A stretch of DNA of 10,246 bases from Candidatus Heimdallarchaeota archaeon (lineage in GTDB: Archaea; Asgardarchaeota; Heimdallarchaeia; Hodarchaeales; LC-3), in NCBI GenBank assembly GCA_027364495.1, contig DAHXPE010000348.1, positions 1-10,246 of the forward strand, given 5' to 3'. Numbering within the stretch: position 1 is the stretch's first letter; every line of letters begins with the position of its first letter. Both the position numbers and the translations under genes were made by a program. Shown here piece by piece: positions 1 through 5,653 of this stretch. The notes under the pieces are model-generated. The model made no database searches, was not told the DNA's origin, and saw only the letters and a program-made list of their open reading frames with translations.

Positions 1-128
1 AGTATTTTTCACGCTATTAAAAATCAAACTGATCCTGATGCTGTTTATAAATTTCAGAAAATTGAAGATAAAGTCACTCATCGAACAATAGCTTTAGACC
101 ATGCAATTTTTGGTTTGGGTAATAAAAA
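1..128 (+). repeat. left terminal inverted-repeat arm
   Basis: These 128 bases are the exact reverse complement of 1049-1176, with no mismatch. Identity ends in an A-run: AATAAAAA is shared, then TACTT here versus ACAATT in the other copy. The window begins inside the arm. The arm lies within the GTPase coding sequence, which argues that the duplication is an artefact rather than a biological repeat. Confidence 0.95.
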
Positions 129-642
129 TACTTATGGAGAACATGATTTTAAATATCATTTATTTACTGTACCAGGTCAAGATCGTTTTAAGGCTATGCG
201 AAAAGTTATTAGTGAAGGTTTACAGGGATTAATTATTGTAATTGATTCAACCAAGGTTCAATGGGAAGATAACAAAGCATCACTTGTAGAATTGTTTGAA
301 TTTTTTGGCGAACACCTTAATGATGGTAGTATAGCAGTCCAGATTATGTTAAATAAAATGGATCTTCCTAAAGAAGCAAGAATAACATCATATGATGCAG
401 CAAAATTGCTTGTTGAAACTAAAATTAAAAAAAATATTAATGAAGCTCAAGTGAATATAATAGAAACTTCTTGCCTACAAGCTGTAAAAGACCTTAGTTA
501 TGCAATTAAATCAGGTGAATTGAAGGAGCCTAAAGATTACCCTCAGAGTGTTGTGCGTATAATGCAACCAATTAATAATATAGTAAGAGAAATTCTAATT
601 AAAGATTTAAAGAAACGTTCTGAGGAGGTTAAAACGGTTTAA
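1..642 (+). CDS. MglA/Ras-like small GTPase, C-terminal 213 residues (5' cut by contig end)
   Basis: The frame is open from base 1 to the TAA at 640-642. It continues the N-terminal fragment encoded on the minus strand at 1266-1051: joined at the shared repeat, the two give a 243-residue protein. In joined numbering this part carries a G3-like TVPGQDRF (86-93), with Thr where Ras has Asp, as in the MglA family. It also has the hydrophobic strand ending IVIDST (about 109-113), the G4 box NKMD (148-151) and a G5-like ETSC (about 185-188). These are the nucleotide-binding elements of a cytoplasmic P-loop GTPase switch. An ATG/TTG start inside this fragment (for example 115) would remove the P-loop and is not believed. 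The gene is convergent with the one ending at 654, with 11 bases between. Large families of such GTPases are typical of Asgard archaea, but MglA types also occur in bacteria. The partner or process controlled is unknown. Confidence 0.85.
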   Translation, partial: SIFHAIKNQTDPDAVYKFQKIEDKVTHRTIALDHAIFGLGNKNTYGEHDFKYHLFTVPGQDRFKAMRKVISEGLQGLIIVIDSTKVQWEDNKASLVELFEFFGEHLNDGSIAVQIMLNKMDLPKEARITSYDAAKLLVETKIKKNINEAQVNIIETSCLQAVKDLSYAIKSGELKEPKDYPQSVVRIMQPINNIVREILIKDLKKRSEEVKTV

Positions 643-653
643 TAATAATAAAA

Positions 654-1048
654 TTAGCCTTCTGAACTTTCAATGGTTCTCTTCAAATTTTCAAATAACT
701 GAACAATTTCTCTAATCTTAGATTCTCCTATGTGTTTATCTTCTCTTGAGAGGTCTGAGATGGCTTCTCTAAATATATTAGTTGCTGTAACTCTAAAAGG
801 TGGATCGTTTGTCCTTTTTACAAGGAGCATATCTCTGAAATCTTCAATCTTTTTAATAATATCGTCTTTATTTGTTGGCCAGGTATAAAGATATTTCAAG
901 AAAATATTTACTTCCTGCATATCTCTACTTAAGGGTTTATCGCGTTTTGATTCAATTTCGGCTGATTTTGTCTGTGTGTTATTCATAGTTTCTAGTAATT
1001 GGGCGAACTTTCGATCCATAAGAGAATTTAATTCTGAGTTCCAATTGT
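654..1048 (-). CDS. unrecognised helical protein, 5' end lost at chimeric junction
   Basis: About 130 native codons precede the TAA at 656-654. The frame remains open to an apparent ATG at 1076, but bases above about 1048 are the inverted copy of the GTPase gene, so the first ten residues of that ORF are not native. The true start may lie upstream in missing sequence. The in-frame ATG at 1019, giving 121 residues, is possible but has no clear Shine-Dalgarno site. The product is charged and predominantly helical in character, with a Trp-Pro in YLYTWPTNKDD and a C-terminal amphipathic stretch (ESKIREIVQLFENLKRT). It has no signal peptide or membrane segment. I do not recognise a family. It is convergent with the GTPase gene, so the two are not co-transcribed. 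Confidence 0.6.
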
Positions 1049-1176
1049 TTTTTATTACCCAAACCAAAAATTGCATGGTCTAAAGCTATTGTTCGATGAG
1101 TGACTTTATCTTCAATTTTCTGAAATTTATAAACAGCATCAGGATCAGTTTGATTTTTAATAGCGTGAAAAATACT
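1049..1176 (-). repeat. left inverted-repeat arm, internal copy with chimeric junction at about 1048/1049
   Basis: This is the partner of 1-128, separated from it by 920 bases. Beyond 1176 this copy continues naturally into the GTPase start codon, so it is the native copy for the rest of the contig. The junction lies in a T-run at 1048-1053. A corrected sequence would be the reverse complement of 129-1048 followed by 1049 onward. Confidence 0.93.
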
Positions 1177-1266
1177 TAGAGCTGTAGTTTTACCAGCCAA
1201 AGATGAACCAAAAAAAACAATCTTGATGCCTGCACTGCTTTCGGCTTTTAAGTCGTCAGAGCTCAT
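1051..1266 (-). CDS. MglA/Ras-like small GTPase, N-terminal 72 residues (3' part displaced by chimeric junction)
   Basis: The ATG is at 1266. The fragment contains the P-loop (G1) GSSLAGKTT at residues 20-28, preceded by the expected hydrophobic strand IKIVFF. From residue 31 to 72 it is identical to the start of the plus-strand fragment at 1-128, because the bases are an exact inverted copy. Past about 1049 the frame runs into antisense of another gene and the predicted tail (after GLGNK) has no GTPase character, so the apparent 95-residue ORF is artificial. The real continuation is the plus-strand fragment at 1-642. The start is supported by position relative to the P-loop and by a TATA-like TTTAAA about 35 bases upstream (1301-1306), which would give a very short leader. 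No strong Shine-Dalgarno site is visible. Confidence 0.85.
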
Positions 1267-1394
1267 ATTATTTATAATCCATTTCTAATTCGTTTACATT
1301 TTTAAATTGGAATAGATTTCTGATTTTAGTAAGTAAGAAAATAATTTTAATTAATCTTTATATTGGTTACTAAATTATCAGAATTTAAATTAGA

Positions 1395-1837
1395 TTATTC
1401 AATAGTAAATCTCATAATTGTTCTCACAGCTGAATGACATTTGACCTCTATAAATCCAAATTTCATAATGGTTGAATAAATTCCCACATGCATGCTATTT
1501 ACTGGTTTATTCTTCTCATCTCTTGGATAATCCTCGATTATTTTTCCCTCATGTTCTTAGGCAAATTTTATTGCATAATCCAAAGGTATTTCTGATAATT
1601 TTTGCTTTCTAAAATTCATTTTTTTATCAACAAAAGCTAAAATTCCTGGTATGAAATTTTTTTCAACTTATAAATGCATAACAGCTTTATTACCATCTCA
1701 TCATATTTTATCAAATTCTTTTCCCGTAACACGAAAAAATTTGCACCAACATCCACCATCCGCACTACTTCTCCAAACAAATTTTCAGAATCATTCCAGT
1801 TCTGTGTGGTTAAAGATTTACAATCTATAATAGGCAT
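1395..1837 (-). pseudogene. decayed GNAT family N-acetyltransferase
   Basis: The reading begins at ATG 1837 with a normal N-terminus (LTTQNWNDSENLFGE). One frameshift then moves it to the frame ending at TAA 1397-1395. That second frame reads GGCWCKFF, then GNKAV, then IPGILAFVDKK, SEIPLDYAIKFA, EHEGKIIEDYPRD, MHVGIYSTIMKFGF and RTIMRFTIE. This is the order expected for GNAT proteins with the Cys/Trp-rich GGCWC signature. The frame is broken by two adjacent TGA codons (1703-1698), TAA at 1670-1668 and TAA at 1559-1557. The central block that normally holds the PVGW strand and acetyl-CoA loop is missing, apparently by deletion just after FVDKK. Several independent lesions rule out a single sequencing error. 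The start lies 24 bases after the marR stop on the same strand, so the two were probably one transcript. No acetyltransferase activity is expected. Confidence 0.78.
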
Positions 1838-1861
1838 ATTTTATCATTTATTTAATTTAAC

Positions 1862-2305
1862 TCATTCATCTTTTAGATTAGTCCAAGCTTTCTTTAAAAT
1901 TGATACAGCATAAGCTTCATCTTCTTTTGTTATGCCAGCCATCATTTTATCCCTTAAAATTTCGATAAAATTTGGAACTTTGTCCCATCGTTCTTTTCCC
2001 TCTGAACTCAATTGTAATTTTTTTACTCTACGATCTTTTTCATCTACTTCACGATGAAGCCATCCTTTCTTAACTAGACCATCAACTAGAATTGCCATGC
2101 TACCTGACTCAATTTCTAATACACTTTGTAAATCTTTTTGCAAAATTTCACCTATCGCATTTATGTGATAAATTATATACCATGAGCTTCTGGTAAGACC
2201 ATATGGCTCTAAAAATCTGTTTGACCAAACATTTGCTGAATGATCAATTATTTTTATCCAATGGCCAAGATGTAAAGAATCTGAACTTGCTTCCATTATT
2301 ATCAT
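1862..2305 (-). CDS. MarR family transcriptional regulator
   Basis: A winged-helix DNA-binding protein of 147 residues, the usual MarR size. The middle is helix-turn-helix in type (LQKDLQSVLEIESGSMAILVDGLVKKG is the region of helices 3-4, about residues 55-81). It is followed by the wing with the family motif DEKDRRVKKLQL (about 88-99), then a C-terminal dimerisation helix. The ATG at 2305 is chosen over an in-frame TTG at 2308; ATG 2296 is also possible. The gene is divergent from the luciferase-like oxidoreductase at 2446. The 140-base gap has a compound palindrome covering the TATA region of both genes, so autorepression and control of the oxidoreductase are likely. MarR proteins commonly respond to phenolic or other small aromatic ligands or to oxidants, but the ligand here is unknown. 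A decayed acetyltransferase gene follows it. Confidence 0.92.
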   Translation of the reverse strand: MIIMEASSDSLHLGHWIKIIDHSANVWSNRFLEPYGLTRSSWYIIYHINAIGEILQKDLQSVLEIESGSMAILVDGLVKKGWLHREVDEKDRRVKKLQLSSEGKERWDKVPNFIEILRDKMMAGITKEDEAYAVSILKKAWTNLKDE

Positions 2306-2364
2306 CAACTAGATATTTTATTTTCCTTTGATTCTAAAAAGTTTTTTTTTCCCTTTAAGTATAA

Positions 2365-2391
2365 TTACTTTATATAAAGTAACTTTATATA
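2365..2391. promoter_or_regulatory. probable MarR operator overlapping divergent TATA boxes
   Basis: TTACTTTATATAAAGTAA (2365-2382) is a perfect 18-base palindrome. Its right half is shared with a second palindrome, 2371-2391, in which TATATAAAGT and ACTTTATATA flank a central A. The result is three half-sites: direct copies of ACTTTATATA at 2367-2376 and 2382-2391, and an inverted copy at 2371-2380. The half-site contains TTTATATA, a good archaeal TATA box, for transcription in both directions. The plus-strand box lies about 55-60 bases before ATG 2446, and the minus-strand box about 65 bases before ATG 2305. Binding here would block TBP on both promoters. That the neighbouring MarR binds here is inference from position and symmetry. 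Confidence 0.75.
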
Positions 2392-2445
2392 TCGTGAATT
2401 TATGGATTTAAATGGTAAAAAATATATCAAAAAAGTGAAAATATC

Positions 2446-3288
2446 ATGAAATTTATTTTAACACTGTCAAACTGGGTAAAAGATTGGGATATGATGAAAA
2501 AATTGATACAAATAACTGATGAAAGCAAATTTTGGGGTATCGCTATGCCTGATCATTATTTATGGACACCTGGAAGGGACCACACAGTAGAAACATGGGT
2601 AGCTCTCTCTTATATAGCATCTAAAACGCAAAATATTCATTTAGGAACTCTAGTATCACCACTGGCACTTAGACCACCAGCTATTCTAGCAAAAATGGTT
2701 TCCACAGTAGATTTTCTTTCAAATGGTAGAACATTTCTAGGCGTTGGTGCAGGATGGAGTCAGCGGGAATTTGAGACTTATAGTGAATGGAATGAACCAG
2801 CAATACGAGTCAAAAAAACAATTGAAGGATATAAACTAATTAAAGCTATGTGGTCACAAGAGAAAATTGATTTTAATGGGAAATATTACAAAATGAAGGA
2901 TGGAATTCTAGAACCAAAACCTATTCAAAAACCTCACCCGCCGTTTCTATTTGGAGGCTTTGGCCCAAAGATGCTCAAATTAGCTGGTAAATATGCAGAT
3001 ATTGTTTTTATTCCACCATGGAGATATGAAAATTTCGATGAGGGTAAAGAAATAGTTATACAATCTGCGGCTAAAAATCAAGTATCATTACCGTCGTTCG
3101 CATCTGCTTCACCGGCAGATAAAGATAGACATTTCGCTCCTGTATCATTTACTACAGATGTTTATTTAAAAAGTGTTGAAATGGCTCATGAAAATGGGTG
3201 TGAGTATTTTATTCTATCTCTCCCTGAAGAAAACATGAATGAAGTCCTTTCTACATTTAACAAAGAAATTTTACCTTCTTTTTCTTAG
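2446..3288 (+). CDS. luciferase-like (LLM) flavin/F420-dependent oxidoreductase
   Basis: A 280-residue cytoplasmic TIM-barrel enzyme of the bacterial luciferase/F420-dependent family. Recognisable elements in order are the N-terminal strand MKFILTLSN, the GIAMPDHYLW loop (31-40), IHLGTLVSPLALRPPAILAK (64-83), LSNGRTFLGVGAGWSQREFE (91-110), the GYKLIKAMW helix (128-136), FNGKYYKMK (143-151) and the PHPPFLFGG strand (163-171). Length is within the usual range or slightly short. In archaea such proteins usually use coenzyme F420 rather than FMN, but the cofactor and substrate cannot be fixed from sequence. ATG 2446 has a GTGA Shine-Dalgarno-like site upstream (AAGTGAAAATATCATG). The gene is divergent from the MarR regulator and shares its operator region, so regulation by that MarR is expected. 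A T-rich run after the stop may end transcription. Confidence 0.9.
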   Translation: MKFILTLSNWVKDWDMMKKLIQITDESKFWGIAMPDHYLWTPGRDHTVETWVALSYIASKTQNIHLGTLVSPLALRPPAILAKMVSTVDFLSNGRTFLGVGAGWSQREFETYSEWNEPAIRVKKTIEGYKLIKAMWSQEKIDFNGKYYKMKDGILEPKPIQKPHPPFLFGGFGPKMLKLAGKYADIVFIPPWRYENFDEGKEIVIQSAAKNQVSLPSFASASPADKDRHFAPVSFTTDVYLKSVEMAHENGCEYFILSLPEENMNEVLSTFNKEILPSFS

Positions 3289-3290
3289 TA

Positions 3291-3583
3291 CTAAAATAAT
3301 TTTTCTTCTGTTTTTAGAAATATTTTTATTTCAATAAATTTTTTGTACATAGCATCTATCATAGTCTTAGTCCTAAAACCGAGTAAAGATTAGGTAGAAC
3401 AATAATAAAAAAATAATCAGATATTATTAAATTAATCAGAGCTGGAAAATTCCTTCCTGGTGCTGTATCAAATAATACATAATCAGACCGATCAACAGAC
3501 CTTTTCAGAATTTTCATTAAATTTTACAATTGTTTAACAGGAAATTTGTAATCCATAGAAAATACCTTATCATTGGGTTCTAC
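3291..3583 (-). pseudogene. decayed ParA/MinD-type P-loop ATPase, C-terminal part only
   Basis: On the minus strand one frame from 3583 reads VEPNDKVFSMDYKFPVKQL, then an internal TAA (3526-3524), then a 54-codon stretch. That stretch contains DYVLFDTAPG, which matches the Walker B/switch II strand of ParA/MinD proteins (hydrophobic strand followed by D-T-x-P-G), and FFIIVLPNLYSVLG, which matches the later strand and its P-x-x-x-S-V-x-G loop. That frame stops at 3361, but shifting by one base continues sensibly as MIDAMYKKFIEIKIF, ending at TAG 3293-3291. The N-terminal half with the deviant Walker A lysine is not seen upstream. This is therefore a fragment with at least one nonsense and one frameshift lesion. 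It follows the ankyrin gene on the same strand. The original role (partitioning, positioning or metallocluster assembly) cannot be told. Confidence 0.62.
3296..3316 (+). terminator. possible T-rich archaeal terminator after the LLM gene
   Basis: Bases just after the stop at 3288 are T-rich with two T-runs (ATTTTTCTTCTGTTTTT). Archaeal transcription often ends on such runs without a hairpin. In an AT-rich sequence this is weak evidence, and the stretch also overlaps the 3' end of a decayed gene on the other strand. Confidence 0.3.
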
Positions 3584-3664
3584 CTAACGATATATATTGT
3601 TTGATTATCTATTTAAAACGTGAGTTTGATAATTGAGTTAAATTAGTAATTTCAAATATTTTTT

Positions 3665-4162
3665 TTATTTCATATCTAAAAATTTCTTTAGAACTTTTTC
3701 TTTTGGAGTTGAGGTTTTAATCCTAACGTGTTTTTCTATTTCTTGGGCAAATTCAATATTATTTCTTTCCTTTGCAATATCAATGGGTGTCTTGTTGACA
3801 TTATTAGTAATTGTTGGATCAGCATTTGCCTCTAGAAGCATTTTTAAAATAACTGATCTATTATGAAACACCGCAAAATGTAATGCTGTATCTCCATAGA
3901 TAGATTGAATATTAACATTTGCACCGTTGTCTATATAAAATTTGACGATCTTATAATGTCCACCAATGGTTGCTGCATGAATTGGTCTCCTACCCCAGCT
4001 ATTTGGGTCAATATCGATTCCGAAAACATTATTACCATCAATATCATGTTTATGATGATTTAATATGGTAATTACACCATTTAGATCACCTACCATTGAG
4101 GCAGCGAATAGAGACTGCATCTGGCGAATATCACTTTCTGTTATTACAGTCATTCTTATCAT
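3665..4162 (-). CDS. ankyrin-repeat protein
   Basis: A soluble protein of up to 165 residues made of about four ankyrin repeats, a protein-protein interaction scaffold. The first repeat is degenerate (about 16-50, SLFAASMVGDLNGVITIL). The second (58-90) has RRPIHAATIGGHYKIVKFYI then NGANVN. The third (91-123) has DTALHFAVFHNRSVILKMLL then ANADPT. The last (124-145) is a capping half repeat, KTPIDIAKERNN. A basic tail (KTSTPKEKVLKKF) follows. No signal peptide or membrane segment is present. ATG 4162 or ATG 4153 (MTVITESD) may be the start, as neither has a clear Shine-Dalgarno site. The binding partner is unknown. It is co-directional with the decayed ATPase downstream. Confidence 0.9.
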   Translation of the reverse strand: MIRMTVITESDIRQMQSLFAASMVGDLNGVITILNHHKHDIDGNNVFGIDIDPNSWGRRPIHAATIGGHYKIVKFYIDNGANVNIQSIYGDTALHFAVFHNRSVILKMLLEANADPTITNNVNKTPIDIAKERNNIEFAQEIEKHVRIKTSTPKEKVLKKFLDMK

Positions 4163-4410
4163 TAATAGCTTTTTATGTCTAATAATTGATGATAAAAGAA
4201 AAGATTAAAAATTTTAATACCGATAGAATATTACATAATACATACAAAATCAATTTTGAAAACAAAGCCAGCTGTTTAAATCATAGCTGATTCAGATTTG
4301 ACTTATTGGGAATATTAAATCTCGAAAGAATTCTCACATCACGAGGAGGGAAAGAAAATAATGAAATTTATGGTATCACAATGTTTTTTGTCGATAGTAT
4401 TTAATTTAAT

Positions 4411-4632
4411 TTATCTTCTTACAAATGTACTGGAAATAGTAAATAAAGTTCCACTTGTGAAAAAAGCTCCTCCCGCAATAGTTGTTTTTATATCAATATT
4501 TTCACTTGTTTGAATAAATGTTCCACCTACCATTAAAATTAACCCTATTATTAATAAAAAAATACCAATGCGTATAAAATTTTTCGTAATGAAACCATAA
4601 GTCTTATTTATAGCTGTATCAATATCTGACAT
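4411..4632 (-). CDS. small two-helix membrane protein, unknown function
   Basis: This 73-residue product has a short polar N-terminus (MSDIDTAINKTYGF) and two clear membrane segments, about residues 20-40 (RIGIFLLIIGLILMVGGTFI) and 51-70. Between them is a short polar loop (QTSENIDIKT), and the protein ends in basic VRR. The start at 4632 is supported by AAGTGAAG just upstream, the GTGA-type Shine-Dalgarno seen before other genes here, about five bases from the ATG. A plus-strand ORF overlaps its 3' half, but this gene is the better candidate on membrane pattern and ribosome site. I do not recognise a family. The gene is on the same strand as the ankyrin gene but 248 bases away, so co-transcription is uncertain. 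Confidence 0.7.
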   Translation of the reverse strand: MSDIDTAINKTYGFITKNFIRIGIFLLIIGLILMVGGTFIQTSENIDIKTTIAGGAFFTSGTLFTISSTFVRR

Positions 4633-4761
4633 AACTTCACTTTCCTGAAAAGTTTTAATTCTTAATAAAATATATTTTGCTTACCTGTTCATTTTAAATT
4701 TTCAATTTATAATCCTTTGCATTAAAAAACTTTGATTAAAATAATAATGAACCTACATAAA

Positions 4762-4771
4762 CTTTTATAAA
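4762..4771 (+). promoter_or_regulatory. probable TATA box of the DinB-like gene
   Basis: CTTTTATAAA lies with its centre about 35 bases before ATG 4802. Transcription starting about 25 bases downstream would give a nearly leaderless message, which fits the lack of a Shine-Dalgarno site before this ATG. Confidence 0.45.
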
Positions 4772-4801
4772 AACTCCCTGTCTTTTAAATTAAAAAGAAA
4801 T

Positions 4802-5290
4802 ATGGTGATAAAACTGAGCGATATTGAATTACTAAAAGAAAAAATACGTGAGCATTTAGATGGAGGACAAGCTCACACTCCTTATTATAAAATTCTTGAA
4901 AATTTTCCTGAAGAACACATAAATACAAAGCCTCCTAATGTTGATCAAAGCTTTTGGAGTCTGCTAGAACACATTAGACTTAGTACTTGGGATATTTACG
5001 ATTTTATGATAAACTCCAATTATAAAGGCATGAAATGGCCTGATAACTATTGGCCGAATAAGGATTTTAAAGCTACCAAAAAAAATTGGGATAATTCTGT
5101 AAACGAAATTAAAAAACTTTATAAACAAACAGAAGAATTGTTATTTGATTCTAAAATGGATTTATTCAAAAAAATTGAACATGGTAGTGGTCAGCATTTC
5201 CTTAGAGAATTTCTACTAATAGCCGAACATAATGCTTATCATTTTGGTCAATTCATGGCTTATAAAAAAGTTGTAGGGATAAAAACTTAA
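4802..5290 (+). CDS. DinB/YfiT-fold putative metalloprotein
   Basis: A 162-residue four-helix-bundle protein of the DinB family. The metal-binding triad is visible: His57 in FWSLLEHIRLSTWD, and His143 and His147 in AEHNAYHFGQF, the usual H-x3-H near the C-terminus. Length matches the family. DinB-fold proteins are cytoplasmic. Some are thiol-dependent transferases (bacillithiol or mycothiol type) or metal-dependent hydrolases, but most are uncharacterised, and this one cannot be assigned a substrate. Start ATG 4802 is near-leaderless relative to the TATA-like box at 4762-4771. The gene stands alone: the upstream neighbour is on the opposite strand, and downstream lies a degraded region. Confidence 0.85.
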   Translation: MVIKLSDIELLKEKIREHLDGGQAHTPYYKILENFPEEHINTKPPNVDQSFWSLLEHIRLSTWDIYDFMINSNYKGMKWPDNYWPNKDFKATKKNWDNSVNEIKKLYKQTEELLFDSKMDLFKKIEHGSGQHFLREFLLIAEHNAYHFGQFMAYKKVVGIKT

Positions 5291-5363
5291 TTCTAATAGT
5301 ATCTTACTTTTTTGACAAACTAATATTCAAATTCAAGGATTTTCATAAATAAATTTTTTTTAG

Positions 5364-5582
5364 GATAATTGTCATTTGGTTTGTCCTAACTATGGATTTA
5401 CAAGCGTTAGTGGAAATACAACACCTTTAACTAATCCGATTGTAAAGAAAACAACAAAAAAATCATTAACTTCCAAATAACAATTTATATCTACCAACTT
5501 TGGTTTAACACCACTTATTGCTTTCATTGTTTTTATTACATATGTTTTACTTTTTAGAAGGAAGAAAATCAAAAAAATTTGA
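5364..5582 (+). pseudogene. possible remnant of a surface-protein C-terminal membrane anchor
   Basis: One plus-strand frame from the TAG at 5361 reads through GFTSVSGNTTPLTNPIVKK, a Thr/Ser-rich stalk-like stretch. After an internal TAA (5478-5480) it continues as FGLTPLIAFIVFITYVLLF, then RRKKIKKI and a stop at 5580-5582. A Thr-rich stalk, one hydrophobic helix and a basic tail is the typical C-terminal end of archaeal cell-surface proteins. There is no start codon in a sensible place, no upstream domain and a stop in the middle, so it cannot be a working gene. AT-rich DNA yields hydrophobic frames by chance, so this is only a plausible remnant. The opposite-strand ORF over the same bases looks like its shadow. 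Confidence 0.4.
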
Positions 5583-5653
5583 GATAGAAAATACAAATTA
5601 ACTTTTTTTCATATCTCATTTAAAAAAAATGAGCTTTAATATTTACTAAAAAT

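Noticed and set aside
979..1076. ORF ends crossing the left junction: the GTPase fragment's tail QLELRIKFSYGSK, and the opposite-strand start MQFLVWVIKNN.
   Set aside because: Both are products of reading through the chimeric join; the sequence is antisense of the other gene on each side.
1674..1913. Plus-strand ORF of 79 codons.
   Set aside because: It is antisense to the decayed acetyltransferase and the marR 3' end, with no domain or ribosome site.
4230..4401. Short plus-strand open frame reading ILTSRGGKENNEIYGITMFF before the antisense ORF.
   Set aside because: No start codon in a sensible place and no recognisable motif; length is within chance for this region.
5390..5596. Minus-strand ORF of 68 codons with hydrophobic stretches.
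   Set aside because: No Shine-Dalgarno site; its hydrophobicity mirrors the membrane-helix frame on the plus strand, which has the more meaningful stalk-helix-basic-tail order.
5615..5633. CTCATTT/AAATGAG hairpin between the convergent dinB-like and membrane genes as a terminator.
   Set aside because: Seven-base AT-rich stem without a T-run on the exit side in either direction; chance is likely and archaea rarely use such hairpins.
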